Shown: positions 36,451-45,519, counted from the stretch's first letter. The stretch: 64,000 bases of DNA from Nesterenkonia sp. LB17 (GCF_022565915.1 NZ_JAJOYX010000004.1:62001-126000); one strand, 5' to 3'. Translations and numbers: made by a program. Notes: generated by a model from the sequence alone, not told the origin.

Positions 36451-36984
36451 ATGAGTGCTATCGCAACACACAAGGCAACTATCCGTACTTCCCAGGGCGA
36501 GATCCTCGTCGAGCTCTTCGGGAACCACGCTCCCAAGACCGTGGACAACTTCGTCGGTCTCTCCACCGGTGAGCGCGAGTGGACCCACCCCGAGTCCGGC
36601 GAGAAGATGGTCGACACCCCGCTCTACAGCGGCACCGTGTTCCACCGGATCATCTCCGACTTCATGATCCAGGGCGGAGACCCGCTGGGCCTCGGCGTCG
36701 GCGGCCCCGGCTACAAGTTCGGCGACGAGATCCACCCGGAGCTGGACTTCACCTCCCCGTACAAGCTGGCCATGGCCAACGCAGGACCGGGCACCAACGG
36801 GTCCCAGTTCTTCATCACCTCGGTGGCCACCACCTGGCTGCAGGGCAAGCACACCATCTTCGGCGAGGTCTCTGATCCCGCCTCGCAGAAGATCGTCGAC
36901 GCCCTGAACACTGTCCCCACCGACAACCGGGACCGTCCGAAGGAAGATGTCGTCATCGAGAAGATCGACATCGAGAAGCTCTGA
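36451..36984 (+). CDS. ppiA: Peptidyl-prolyl cis-trans isomerase, cyclophilin type
   Basis: 177-residue cytoplasmic cyclophilin. The signature FHRIISDFMIQGGDP carries the catalytic Arg, with NGSQFFITSV and WLQGKHTIFGEV following. The ATG at 36451 gives the usual start MSAIATHKATIRTSQGEI; an in-frame ATG at 36442 is possible. It occupies the conserved origin-proximal ppiA position (Rv0009). Confidence 0.93.
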   Translation: MSAIATHKATIRTSQGEILVELFGNHAPKTVDNFVGLSTGEREWTHPESGEKMVDTPLYSGTVFHRIISDFMIQGGDPLGLGVGGPGYKFGDEIHPELDFTSPYKLAMANAGPGTNGSQFFITSVATTWLQGKHTIFGEVSDPASQKIVDALNTVPTDNRDRPKEDVVIEKIDIEKL

Positions 36985-37041
36985 GGATCTAGACCGATCA
37001 ACGCAACATTCTGTCCGCAGCACCCGGACAGGCCCGCCACC

Positions 37042-37893
37042 GTGCAGTGTCAACGCTGTGAGCGGCCGGCCTGTCCGGAGTGTCTGCGGGAGGCCCCGGT
37101 CGGCTTCCAATGTGTGGACTGCCTGGCCCGGGCCAGGGATGAGTTCCAACGCCGCCGGCCCCCGGCGCGCTCCCAGTTCGGTGCCGTGCTGCGCGACGAT
37201 CAGCGCCCGGTGGTCACCTTCACCGTCATCGGGCTCTGCGTCCTGCTCTTCTCCCTGCAGCTGCTCGGCAGCGCCGTCACCGACGCGAACCCTGACCCCG
37301 TCACCGGGGCCCTCTGGTATGCCCCGCTGCAGACGTCTTCCTGGGCTTTCGAGCCCTGGCGGATGCTCACCTCCGCGCTGGTGCATTCTCCGGCCAACGC
37401 CATGCATCTGCTCTTCAACATGTTCGCGCTCTGGTTCATCGGCCGGGCCATCGAACCGGCGCTCGGACCCCTGCGCTATATCGCCCTGCTGACCCTCTCC
37501 GCTCTCGGCGGCTCTGTCGCTGTGCTCTTCCTGACTCCCGCGTGGACCCCCACGCTCGGCGCCTCCGGAGCAGTCTTCGGCCTCTTCGGTGCGCTGTTCA
37601 TCCTGATGCGCGCCACCGGCTCCCAGACCGGCGGAATCCTGGCGCTGATCGCGATCAACGTGGTGATCAGCTTCGTGGTCCCCGGCATCTCCTGGCAGGG
37701 GCATTTCGGTGGACTCGTCATCGGCGCGCTGTGCGCCCTGGTGTTCTCCAAGCCCCCGGCCCGCTCCTCCACCGACCGGCGCCAGGACGCGCGCCGACGC
37801 GCGCGCTGGCAGGGCTTCGGTCTGCTCGGCATCGCCGTGGTCCTGGTGCTGCTCACCGGCCTGGGCATGACCCTGGTGAATCCCTACGCATGA
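37042..37893 (+). CDS. Rhomboid-family intramembrane serine protease with N-terminal zinc motif
   Basis: Rhomboid protease with six predicted helices. Catalytic Ser in TLGASGAVFGLFG, His in WQGHFGGLVIG, and the HxxxN motif in MHLLFNMFALWF. The cytosolic N-terminus is a B-box-like zinc module (CQRC, CPEC, CVDC). The first usual start codon is the GTG at 37042 (283 residues). The in-frame sequence upstream encodes FCPQHPDRPATV, which looks like the missing first half of the zinc motif, so translation may begin at ATC 36997, with GAGGA placed 9 bp before it. It follows ppiA closely. Confidence 0.85.
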   Translation: MQCQRCERPACPECLREAPVGFQCVDCLARARDEFQRRRPPARSQFGAVLRDDQRPVVTFTVIGLCVLLFSLQLLGSAVTDANPDPVTGALWYAPLQTSSWAFEPWRMLTSALVHSPANAMHLLFNMFALWFIGRAIEPALGPLRYIALLTLSALGGSVAVLFLTPAWTPTLGASGAVFGLFGALFILMRATGSQTGGILALIAINVVISFVVPGISWQGHFGGLVIGALCALVFSKPPARSSTDRRQDARRRARWQGFGLLGIAVVLVLLTGLGMTLVNPYA

Positions 37894-37926
37894 ACCACCC
37901 CGCTTCCTCCCCAGGCTGTGCAGGAC

Positions 37927-38033
37927 TAATCCACAGTTTTGTGCACAATTCACAGAAACCTGTGGATAGCGGGCTGACCTGGGGAATCACACCTGTGTAA
38001 CTTATACACACTGTGGATAAACCCTGTGGATAA
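37927..38033. other. Cluster of DnaA boxes outside oriC
   Basis: In about 107 bp: TAATCCACA (37927-37935, one mismatch to TTATCCACA), TGTGGATAG (37961-37969, one mismatch), TTATACACA (38002-38010, fits TTATNCACA), and two perfect inverse boxes TGTGGATAA at 38012-38020 and 38025-38033, spaced 13 bp apart. It lies in the non-coding gap between the rhomboid gene and the CNNM genes, about 13 kb from the dnaA-dnaN origin. No open frame explains it. Confidence 0.75.
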
Positions 38034-38066
38034 CCTTTTGATCTGGGCTTTCACAGCAGATACGAC

Positions 38067-38099
38067 GACGCCGAAACCACAGACCGTGGTTTCGGCGTC
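38067..38099 (-). terminator. Hairpin after the CNNM operon
   Basis: gacgccgaaaccac (38067-38080) pairs perfectly with gtggtttcggcgtc (38086-38099), 5-nt loop. It lies about 50 bp past the stop of the minus-strand CNNM gene. Confidence 0.75.
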
Positions 38100-38149
38100 A
38101 TCGTCATGTTCCGCTGGATGATCCAGCCGGGCCGCCGAGCTGCTGCTGC

Positions 38150-39229
38150 TCAGCGTCGTGCGGCCGCCCCGTGCGGACCGGAGTCGGCAGCGGCCTCTGA
38201 CTCGCTCCACTGCTCCTCCATGGTGGGCCACATCCGCTTGAGGATGTCGTTCCAGGTGATCGCCCCAGCAAGAACGCCGTCGGAGTACACCACTGCCAGC
38301 TGTTCGCCGGCCTCACGCATGGTCTGGAACGCGTCATAGACGGACGCTCCGGTGGACACGACCAGCGCAGGGCGGGCCAGTTCGCTGACCGGGTGCCCCG
38401 GCTCGACGGTGAGCGTGTCCCGCACATGGACCACCAGCGGGTTCGTGCCGGTCTCGGGGATGATCAGAATCCGCAGGTGCCCGGTGCGCTGGGCCGCGGC
38501 CTGCACATCAGCCGCCGTGGCCGAAGCGGTCACCGTAGTGGTCTCCTGACGGGTGCGCGCGGCAATCACATCGTCGACGGTGAGCGTCTCGAGGTCGATG
38601 ACCCGGGAGATCTGCGAGGCCGAGGCCTGATCCAGCATGCCGGTCCGGGTGGAGTGCTCGACCAGATGCCGGATCGTGTCGGAGTCGTAGCCGCCCGCAG
38701 CCGCACGGTCCACCGGGATGATTCCGCTGGCCGCGACCAGTCGGTTGGCGATGCTGTTGATCCAGAGCAGCCAGGGCCGGAAGACCCAGAGGATCACCTG
38801 GGCCGGGAGTGCGACGAGCTTCGCGGCTCGCTCCGGATGCGCGATGGCCCAGGATTTCGGGGCCATCTCGCCGACCACCAGGTGCAGGAAGGTCATCAGG
38901 AACAGCGCCAGCGCGAAGGCGAGCACGTCGGCGGCCCACAGCGGCATGTTCCACGACTCGAAGATCGGGGTGAGTGCGTAGTCGACAGCGGGTTTGCTGA
39001 CCGCGCCCAGCGCGAAGGTACACGCCGTGATGCCCAGCTGGGCTCCGGCGAGCATCACCGTGAGCTCGTTGAGCCCGCGCAGCGCGGCGCGCGCCGAACG
39101 GCTGTGCTCTGCTTCTTCCTCCAGGCGGTGGCGGCGGGCAGCCAGCAGCGCGAACTCAAGGATGACGAAGAAGGCGGAGATGGCAATGATGGCGATGGTT
39201 GCAATGGTGGGGATCAGCCAGTCGCTCAT
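38150..39229 (-). CDS. CNNM/CorC-type membrane protein (DUF21 plus CBS pair)
   Basis: 359-residue HlyC/CorC family protein, probably an ion (Mg2+/Co2+) transporter or regulator. The DUF21 membrane domain occupies residues 1-180 (TIATIAIIAISAFFVILEFALLAARRHRL, AGAQLGITACTFALGAV) and is followed by a CBS-domain pair (TLTVDDVIAART ... VYDAFQTMREAGEQLAVVYSDGVLAGAITWNDIL). Unlike its neighbour it ends without a CorC_HlyC domain. The ATG at 39229 overlaps the stop of the partner gene, and the two may form a heteromer. Confidence 0.87.
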   Translation of the reverse strand: MSDWLIPTIATIAIIAISAFFVILEFALLAARRHRLEEEAEHSRSARAALRGLNELTVMLAGAQLGITACTFALGAVSKPAVDYALTPIFESWNMPLWAADVLAFALALFLMTFLHLVVGEMAPKSWAIAHPERAAKLVALPAQVILWVFRPWLLWINSIANRLVAASGIIPVDRAAAGGYDSDTIRHLVEHSTRTGMLDQASASQISRVIDLETLTVDDVIAARTRQETTTVTASATAADVQAAAQRTGHLRILIIPETGTNPLVVHVRDTLTVEPGHPVSELARPALVVSTGASVYDAFQTMREAGEQLAVVYSDGVLAGAITWNDILKRMWPTMEEQWSESEAAADSGPHGAAARR

Positions 39230-40587
39230 CGTTCCTCCTCGAAATGTTCGGTCAGGCGAAGGTGCACTGACTCGGGAACGTGGCGGTCCACGCTGATCAC
39301 GGTGACGTCGACCCAGCGCTGCGGGGGCGAGGACTCGCCATAGTCGGCGGGTTCAGCCGGCAGATCGATCCGGACCTCCTGGCCTTCGGTGAGCAGCGCG
39401 CCCTCCTGGGACATCAGGAGCCCGGAGAGCGTCTCGTAATCGCCTTCGGGAAAGTCCTGACCGATGACGCGCTCCACCTCGTCCAGGTGCAGATCACCAT
39501 CGACGCGCCAGTGGTTCTCGCCGACATGTTCGATGCCGGCGGGCGCCTCGTCGTCGTGCTCGTCGGTGATCTCGCCGAGGATCTCCTCCGCAAGGTCCTC
39601 CATGGTCACCACACCGGTGAAGCCGCCGTATTCGTCGATGACGCAGGCGAGCTTGGCGTCGGCATCACGCAGCGTGCGCACCGCCTCAGGCAGCGGCATC
39701 AACGTCGGCACGATCACCGGAGAGCGCATGATCTCGATCGCAGCGGCCGCATCGGTGAACTTGGTGCCCAGCAGGTCTACGAGATGGACGACGCCGACGG
39801 GTTCGTCATGCATGTCGACCACCGGGTAGCGGGTGTGCTCCTGGGCCATGAGCGCACGGATCTCGCCCAACGTGGTGTCAGGATGGATCAGCCCGGTGCG
39901 GGACCGCGGAATCATGGCGTGCTCGACGTCGTGATCCGGGAAGTCCAGGATCCTGTCGAGGGTCAGGTACATCTCCTCGGCCAGGTCTCCGCTCTCATGC
40001 GAGCTGGTCACGATGTGCTCGAGGTCCTTCGCCGTGGCGCTGGACTCCACGTCGTGCACCGGCTCGATCCGCAACAGCTTCAGCAGCGCGTTCGCAGAGA
40101 CATCGAAGATCCAGATCAGCCAGCCGAAGGCGGCGAGATAGAGCTTCGTGGACCGCGCCAGGGCCAGCGACAACGGGGTCGGATTCGCGATCGCGTAGTT
40201 CTTCGGGAAAAGCTCACCGAAGATCATCTGCACGATCGTGGCGGCGGCCAGAGCGATGATCGTGCCGACCGCGATCCCCAGCGCCGCCGGGACGCCGATG
40301 CCGCCCAGCAGAGCGCCCAGACTCTCCCCCACCAGCGGCTCTGCGACATAGCCCACGAGCAGACCGGTGACGGTGATGCCCAGCTGGGCTCCGGAGAGCA
40401 TGAAGGAGGTGCGACCGGTGACGTCCAGCGCGCGCTGTGCGGACTTATCGCCTCCGGCGGCCAGTGCCCGCAGCTTATTGCGGTCCACGGACATGTACGC
40501 GAATTCTTGGGCCACGAAGTAGCCGTTGGCGGCAATGATGACCAGGATGACGAGGATGCCCAGCAGCAGAAGCAAGATGTCGATCAC
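39226..40587 (-). CDS. CNNM/CorC-type membrane protein (DUF21, CBS pair, CorC_HlyC)
   Basis: 453-residue member of the same family: DUF21 helices (IDILLLLLGILVILVIIAANGYFVAQEFAYMSVDR), a CBS pair (MIPRSRTGLIHPDTTLGEIRALM ... LACVIDEYGGFTGVVTMEDLAEEILGEI) and a C-terminal CorC_HlyC transporter-associated domain (GENHWRVDGDLHLDEVERVI). The GTG at 40587 fits the family start; an in-frame GTG at 40608 is an alternative, and neither has a strong ribosome site. First gene of the two-gene operon. Confidence 0.87.
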   Translation of the reverse strand: MIDILLLLLGILVILVIIAANGYFVAQEFAYMSVDRNKLRALAAGGDKSAQRALDVTGRTSFMLSGAQLGITVTGLLVGYVAEPLVGESLGALLGGIGVPAALGIAVGTIIALAAATIVQMIFGELFPKNYAIANPTPLSLALARSTKLYLAAFGWLIWIFDVSANALLKLLRIEPVHDVESSATAKDLEHIVTSSHESGDLAEEMYLTLDRILDFPDHDVEHAMIPRSRTGLIHPDTTLGEIRALMAQEHTRYPVVDMHDEPVGVVHLVDLLGTKFTDAAAAIEIMRSPVIVPTLMPLPEAVRTLRDADAKLACVIDEYGGFTGVVTMEDLAEEILGEITDEHDDEAPAGIEHVGENHWRVDGDLHLDEVERVIGQDFPEGDYETLSGLLMSQEGALLTEGQEVRIDLPAEPADYGESSPPQRWVDVTVISVDRHVPESVHLRLTEHFEEER

Positions 40588-40803
40588 CGGGTCACCACCA
40601 GCGTGCACCTGCGGAGATCAGCTTGCCCTGCGTTCGCAGTACTCGGGGGGCGAGATCGTCGCCAGCGGAGTACTGCGCGTTGTAACTCGTACACCTGTGT
40701 CAGGCACCTCTTCAGACTTTAGATTGGACCGATAGATCGAGACTATAGCGCAATCGGGTCCCGGGGGTAGACCGCGTGCGGCAGGTCCTGGCCGGAGTCT
40801 CCT

Positions 40804-41640
40804 GTGAAGGACCGTCTCCTGTTGATACCGTGTGCCCGTGACGACCGAGGCCTATGCGGTGTTTCTCGATCCGGCACACCATGCGGCGGGCACAGCGGGG
40901 CGCTCTGGCCGATCACCTCGCTGCTCGCCGCGCAGGGCCTGGACGTCGCCGCCGTGGATCTCCCGCTCTATGGCAGGACGCTCAGCCTGGACCCGGGCGC
41001 CGTGCGGTATCAGACCTGGGTCCGGCTGCTGGTCGACCTTCTCGACGCCGAGCACGACGACCGACCGCTGATCCTGCTCGGTGCGAGCATGGGCGGGATG
41101 CTCGCCTACGAGGCGGCAGCCAGATCACCGCACGTGGCCGCGGTCGGCGCGACCTCCCTGCTGGATCCGCAGGACTGGCGCGTCCGGGCGAGGCTGACCC
41201 GCTTCGGTCCCCTGGCCGTCGCCGGCGCTCAGCTCACCCGCCTCATCCCCGGAGGAGCCGCACAGATGAGGGTGCCGATGCGCGCCGTGGCTGATTTCGC
41301 AAAGATGAGCCGGGACCCGGACCTGGCCGAACTGTGCGCCTCGGATCCGCTGGGCGGAGGCGCCCGAATACCGGTGGGGTTTCTCAGCTCATTCCTGAAC
41401 TATGACCATGTCCCCGGGGCGGAGATGACCACACCGGTGACCCTCCTTCACCCCACACACGACGCCTGGACCCCCGTGCAGCTGAGCATGCGGTTCCTGC
41501 TGCGGATCGCGGCCCCGACCGAGGCTGTGATGCTGCGCAGATGCGGGCATTTCCCGATCGAGGAGCCCGGGGTGAGCGATCTCGTCGCCGCCGTGGTCCG
41601 CCTCGCCGGAAGACACATCGAGACAGGGCCCCCAGCGTGA
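40804..41640 (+). CDS. Alpha/beta hydrolase, probable frameshift near the 5' end
   Basis: The main frame gives a hydrolase fold: the oxyanion region GTPCGGHSGALWPI, DLPLYGRT, nucleophile elbow LGASMGGMLAYEAAA, acid in LLHPTHDAWTPV and His in RRCGHFPIEEPG. The first 25 residues in this frame (from GTG 40804) are Arg/Cys-rich and unlike any hydrolase start. The alternate frame from GTG 40838 (TTEAYAVFLDP) has better codon third positions and would supply the expected first beta strand just before GTPCGG. A one-base loss near 40871-40878 would explain this. If real, the gene may be inactive. Substrate unknown. Confidence 0.65.
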   Translation: MKDRLLLIPCARDDRGLCGVSRSGTPCGGHSGALWPITSLLAAQGLDVAAVDLPLYGRTLSLDPGAVRYQTWVRLLVDLLDAEHDDRPLILLGASMGGMLAYEAAARSPHVAAVGATSLLDPQDWRVRARLTRFGPLAVAGAQLTRLIPGGAAQMRVPMRAVADFAKMSRDPDLAELCASDPLGGGARIPVGFLSSFLNYDHVPGAEMTTPVTLLHPTHDAWTPVQLSMRFLLRIAAPTEAVMLRRCGHFPIEEPGVSDLVAAVVRLAGRHIETGPPA

Positions 41641-41712
41641 ACCACCAGACTGCACCGAGAGACGCATGCGGTGACAGGAAGCTCCACGGTCGCCGGGCCC
41701 GGCCCAGGACAC

Positions 41713-41746
41713 GAAAAAGCTCCCCGCACTTCAAGTGCGGGGAGCC
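41713..41746 (-). terminator. Intrinsic terminator after tRNA-Ala
   Basis: On the minus strand a 12-bp GC-rich hairpin (41719-41745, 3-nt loop) is followed by TTTTT (41714-41718 read in reverse). It lies about 20 bp past the tRNA-Ala CCA end and is the most convincing intrinsic terminator in the window, closing the gyrA-DUF3566-tRNA transcription direction. Confidence 0.88.
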
Positions 41747-41768
41747 TCTTCCGATTCAGATCCTCTGG

Positions 41769-41841
41769 TGGAGGCAAGGGGACTCGAACCCCTAACCCCC
41801 TGCTTGCAAAGCAGGTGCGCTACCAATTGCGCCATGCCCCC
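41769..41841 (-). tRNA. tRNA-Ala (TGC)
   Basis: 73-nt cloverleaf. Acceptor GGGGGCA pairs with TGCCTCC (one G-T pair), anticodon stem-loop CTGCTTTGCAAGCAG with anticodon TGC, T arm AGGGGTTCGAGTCCCCT, discriminator A. The 3' CCA is encoded (41766-41768). It follows tRNA-Ile on the same strand, the conserved actinobacterial arrangement downstream of gyrA. Confidence 0.95.
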
Positions 41842-41860
41842 AAAGGTGCTTCTCAGGTTA

Positions 41861-41974
41861 TCAGAGCGAGTCTGTGGCCTGAGACCAGACCTGCCGGGTG
41901 TCCTCGGCTCGTCGCCACTGGCGATAACCGAGGATCCCCGCCACGGAGAGAGCCACAAAGACGATGCGTTTCAT
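41861..41974 (-). CDS. DLW-39 family-like mini-protein
   Basis: 37-residue protein MKRIVFVALSVAGILGYRQW followed by RRAEDTRQVWSQATDSL. It has an N-terminal hydrophobic segment and a charged C-terminal tail with a Trp-centred motif, RQVWSQATD, resembling the (D/E)LWxEATD tail of the actinobacterial DLW-39 family, here with VW in place of LW. AAGGAGG lies 5 bp before the ATG, a near-ideal ribosome site. It sits between the two tRNA genes on the same strand, near DUF3566, where DLW-39 genes are usually found. Function unknown; possibly a single-pass membrane peptide. Confidence 0.8.
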   Translation of the reverse strand: MKRIVFVALSVAGILGYRQWRRAEDTRQVWSQATDSL

Positions 41975-41997
41975 GTTTCCCTCCTTGGAGTCCGGGG

Positions 41998-42071
41998 TGG
42001 GCGTAGGAGGACTTGAACCTCCGACCTCATCGTTATCAGCGATGCGCTCTAACCGCCTGAGCTATACGCCC
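41998..42071 (-). tRNA. tRNA-Ile (GAT)
   Basis: 74-nt cloverleaf. Acceptor GGGCGTA pairs with TACGCCC, D arm AGCTCAGGCGGTTAGAGC, anticodon loop CTGATAA with anticodon GAT, T arm GGAGGTTCAAGTCCTCC, discriminator A. CCA is not encoded, unlike the neighbouring tRNA-Ala. Confidence 0.95.
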
Positions 42072-42165
42072 GGACACCTTGTTTCAGGTGCGTCACCCCC
42101 GCGAGGGCGACCACTACACGTTACCCTGCACCCTGCGACCCCGCCAAATCGTGGAGCCGGAGCGC

Positions 42166-42810
42166 TCAGTCGTCGGTGAGCGTGACTCCCACGCCGCCCA
42201 CCAGGGAGGCGGAGAGGTTGTACAGCACTGCAGCGAGCATCGAGAGCACGGTCAGCAGCACCACGTTGACCACGGCGATGATCGTGGCGAAGGCCGCGAC
42301 CTGCGTGATGGTCACAAGCTCCTCGACCCGGAAGGACCCGCCGCCGCCCTCGGTGCCGAGGATCTGGCCGAGAAGCTCGTTGACTCGGTTGAAGATCCCC
42401 GAGACGTCCATGACGGTCCACAGCGTGACCGCCGCGACCACGGTCATGATGCCCAGGGCCACCGAGAGCAGGAAGCTCATCTTCAGCACCGACCAGGGGT
42501 CGACCTTGGAGATCAGCAGCCGCGCCTTGCGCACCTTCGCCTTGGGCGTCGGTCGCACCAGGCCGGGCTGGGGACGACTACCGGTGGGGCGCTGACCCTG
42601 AGCCGGACGTGCTCCCTGCCCGCTGGGGCGTGCCCCGGCAGTCGGTCGCGGCTTGGGGGCCCCGGCCTTCTCCGCCTGGGGACGGGGGGATGTGGTGGCT
42701 CCGCCAGCGGCCTGGGCACGCGGCCGAGGCGCGGGGAACCGGTTGGCCGGCCGCGCCGCGGAGGAGCCCGTCTGGCTCCCTGAATTACCTGCGCCGTTGC
42801 TTGCGCTCAC
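42166..42810 (-). CDS. DUF3566 transmembrane protein
   Basis: 214 residues. The first 110 are a disordered Pro/Ala/Arg/Gly-rich cytoplasmic region; the C-terminal DUF3566 domain has two helices (MSFLLSVALGIMTVVAAVTLWTVM and VAAFATIIAVVNVVLLTVLSMLAAVLY) separated by DVSGIFNRVNELLGQI. It follows gyrA by 12 bp with GGAGG 6 bp before the GTG start, as in Rv0007. The role is unknown; conserved linkage to gyrA and the tRNAs is its main recognised trait. Confidence 0.9.
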   Translation of the reverse strand: MSASNGAGNSGSQTGSSAARPANRFPAPRPRAQAAGGATTSPRPQAEKAGAPKPRPTAGARPSGQGARPAQGQRPTGSRPQPGLVRPTPKAKVRKARLLISKVDPWSVLKMSFLLSVALGIMTVVAAVTLWTVMDVSGIFNRVNELLGQILGTEGGGGSFRVEELVTITQVAAFATIIAVVNVVLLTVLSMLAAVLYNLSASLVGGVGVTLTDD

Positions 42811-42822
42811 TGAAGTCCTCCA

Positions 42823-45519
42823 TCAGGCATCGTCTCGGTCCGATTCATCCCGGTCCGCTTCATCAGGGACCAACGCTACTGCATCGACCGCGGCGGGACG
42901 CTCAGCTTCGCCGGCAGCAGCACCTGGTGTCCCGGGCTCCGACGTCGTGGCCTCAGCTGCACCCTCAGCTGCACCCTCGGCTTCACCCGTGGCGGCCAGG
43001 GTCACCCCGGAGTTGCGTGCGACCTTGAGGATGCGGTCCTTCTTGCGCGGCTTCGCGAAGATGACCCCCATGGTGTCACGGCCCTTGGAGGGCACGCCTG
43101 AGACGGGAGACCGGACCACATTGCCGGATTCCATGACGACCAGGACCTCGTCGTCGTCCTCGACGACCATGGCGCCGACCAGGTCACCACGGTCCTCCAC
43201 CAGCTTGCCCACCTTGATGCCCAGGCCGCCGCGGCCCTGGACCCGGTATTCGCTGACATCGGAGCGCTTGGCATAGCCGGCCTCGGTGACGACGAACACA
43301 TAGGAGTCCTCGGTCACCACGTCGGCGGCCAGCAGCTCGTCCTCCTCGCGGAACTTCATGCCGGTGACGCCCGAGGTGGCGCGACCCATGGGTCGCAGCG
43401 CCTCGTCGGTGGCGGTGAAGCGCAGCGACTGGCCCTTGCGGGAGACCAGCATCAGATCATCGGCGGACGAGATCAGCTTGGAGGAGACCAGCTCGTCGTC
43501 CTCGCGCAGGTTGATCGCGATCACGCCTGCCTGGCGGGGAGTGTCGTAGTCGGTGAGCACGGTCTTCTTCACCAGTCCGCGCTTCGTCGCCAGCACCAGG
43601 TAAGGGGCATCCTCATAGGTGCGCAGCGGCAGCACGCCGGCGATGTGCTCATCGGGCTGGAACGCCACGATGTTGGCCACGTGCTGGCCCTTGGAATCGC
43701 GACCGGACTCGATCAGGTCGTAGCACTTGGTGCGGTAGACCCGGCCGAGGTTGGTGAAGAACAGGATCCAGTGGTGCGTGGTGGTCACGAAGAAGTGCTC
43801 GACGATGTCGTCGGTGCGCAGCTGGGCGCCGCGGACTCCCCTGCCGCCTCGGTGCTGGGCGCGGTAGTTGTCGATCTTGGTCCGCTTCACGTAGCCGTCG
43901 CGGGTGATCGAGACGACCACGTCCTCCTGGGGGATCAGATCCTCCATGGACATGTCACCGTCGTAGCCCAGCTGGATGTGGGTGCGGCGGTCATCGCCGT
44001 GCTTGTCCACGATGGTGTCCAGCTCAGAGCTGATGATCCGGCGCTGGCGATCCTCTGAGGCCAGGATGTCCTGGAAGTCCTCGATCATCTTCATCAGCTC
44101 GTCGTACTCGTCCTGCAGGCGCTGGCGCTCCAGGGCGGCCAGCTTGCGCAGCTGCATGTCGAGGATGGCCTGGGCCTGGTCGTCGTCGATCTCCAGCAGA
44201 GACTTCAGGTTCTGCCGGGCCTCGTCGACGGTGGAGGAGGCGCGGATCGTGGCGATCACGCGGTCCAGGTCGTCCAGAGCCTTGAGCAGCCCGATCTTGA
44301 TGTGGGCCTCACGCTGGGCCTTGTCGAGCCGGAACTGGGTGCGCCGGACGATCACGTCGATCTGGTGGGTGACCCAGTGGTAGACGAAGGCGTCCAGGCT
44401 CAGCGTGCGCGGCACGCCGTCGACCAGGGCCAGCATGTTCGCGGAGAAGTTCTCCTGCAGCTGGGTGTGCTTGTAGAGGTTGTTCAGCACCACCTTGGCC
44501 ACGGCATCGCGCTTGAGCACGACGACGAGGCGCTGGCCGGTGCGTCCGGAGGATTCATCGCGCAGATCCGCGATCCCGGAGACCTTGCCGTCCTTGACCA
44601 GCAGCGCGATCTTTCGGGCCAGGTTGTCGGGGTTCGCGTGGTAGGGCAGCTCGGTGACCACCAGGCAGGTGCGTCCCTGGAGCTCCTCGACGCTGACCAC
44701 TGCGCGCATCGTGATCGATCCGCGGCCGGTGCGATAGGCCTCTTCGATCCCACGGGTGCCCAGGATCTGTGCGCCGGTGGGGAAGTCTGGGCCCTTGATC
44801 CGCTGCAGCAGCGCCTCGAGCAGCTCTTCGCGGCTGGCCTGCGGGTTCTGCAGATACCACTTCACGCCGTCGGCGACCTCGCGCAGGTTGTGCGGAGGAA
44901 TGTTGGTGGCCATGCCCACCGCGATGCCGGAGGAGCCGTTGACCAGCAGGTTCGGGAAGCGCGAGGGCAGCACGACGGGTTCCTGCTGCTTGCCGTCGTA
45001 GTTGTCCTGGAAGTCGACGGTGTTCTCGTTGATGTCCCGGACCATCTCCATGGCCAGTTGGGCCATCTTGGTCTCGGTATAACGCGGGGCCGCCGGGCCG
45101 TCGTCGCCGGGGTTGCCGAAGTTGCCCTGGCCGGTGGCCAGCGGGTAGCGCATCACCCAGTCCTGGATCAGCCGGGACAGGGCGTCGTAGATCGCCGAGT
45201 CGCCGTGGGGGTGATAGTTGCCCATCACGTCGCCGACCACGCGGGCGCACTTGTTGAAGGAGCGGTCCGGGCGGTAGCCGCCGTCGTACATCGCGTAGAG
45301 CACCCTGCGGTGCACCGGCTTGAGCCCGTCGCGCACATCGGGCAGCGCGCGGCCCACGATCACTGCCATCGCGTAGTCCAGGTAGGACCGCTTCATCTCG
45401 GTCTGCAGGTCGATCTGCCGGATCCGGTCGGTGGTCACGACCTCTTCGACGACGACGCCCTCAACGGCCTCGGACGGCCCGCCCTGCGGGTCCTGCGGTT
45501 CTTCGGTGTTGTCACTCAC
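42823..45519 (-). CDS. gyrA: DNA gyrase subunit A
   Basis: 898-residue breakage-reunion subunit. The catalytic Tyr147 lies in [16 protein letters not shown]. The quinolone-resistance region reads [13 protein letters not shown], with Ser108 and Asp112 at the positions of E. coli Ser83 and Asp87, so a susceptible-type allele. The C-terminal beta-pinwheel includes the GyrA box QRGGRG-type motif in [13 protein letters not shown]. The last 60 residues form an acidic Ala/Glu/Asp-rich tail. The start is GTG at 45519, 70 bp after gyrB. Confidence 0.97.
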   Translation of the reverse strand: MSDNTEEPQDPQGGPSEAVEGVVVEEVVTTDRIRQIDLQTEMKRSYLDYAMAVIVGRALPDVRDGLKPVHRRVLYAMYDGGYRPDRSFNKCARVVGDVMGNYHPHGDSAIYDALSRLIQDWVMRYPLATGQGNFGNPGDDGPAAPRYTETKMAQLAMEMVRDINENTVDFQDNYDGKQQEPVVLPSRFPNLLVNGSSGIAVGMATNIPPHNLREVADGVKWYLQNPQASREELLEALLQRIKGPDFPTGAQILGTRGIEEAYRTGRGSITMRAVVSVEELQGRTCLVVTELPYHANPDNLARKIALLVKDGKVSGIADLRDESSGRTGQRLVVVLKRDAVAKVVLNNLYKHTQLQENFSANMLALVDGVPRTLSLDAFVYHWVTHQIDVIVRRTQFRLDKAQREAHIKIGLLKALDDLDRVIATIRASSTVDEARQNLKSLLEIDDDQAQAILDMQLRKLAALERQRLQDEYDELMKMIEDFQDILASEDRQRRIISSELDTIVDKHGDDRRTHIQLGYDGDMSMEDLIPQEDVVVSITRDGYVKRTKIDNYRAQHRGGRGVRGAQLRTDDIVEHFFVTTTHHWILFFTNLGRVYRTKCYDLIESGRDSKGQHVANIVAFQPDEHIAGVLPLRTYEDAPYLVLATKRGLVKKTVLTDYDTPRQAGVIAINLREDDELVSSKLISSADDLMLVSRKGQSLRFTATDEALRPMGRATSGVTGMKFREEDELLAADVVTEDSYVFVVTEAGYAKRSDVSEYRVQGRGGLGIKVGKLVEDRGDLVGAMVVEDDDEVLVVMESGNVVRSPVSGVPSKGRDTMGVIFAKPRKKDRILKVARNSGVTLAATGEAEGAAEGAAEATTSEPGTPGAAAGEAERPAAVDAVALVPDEADRDESDRDDA

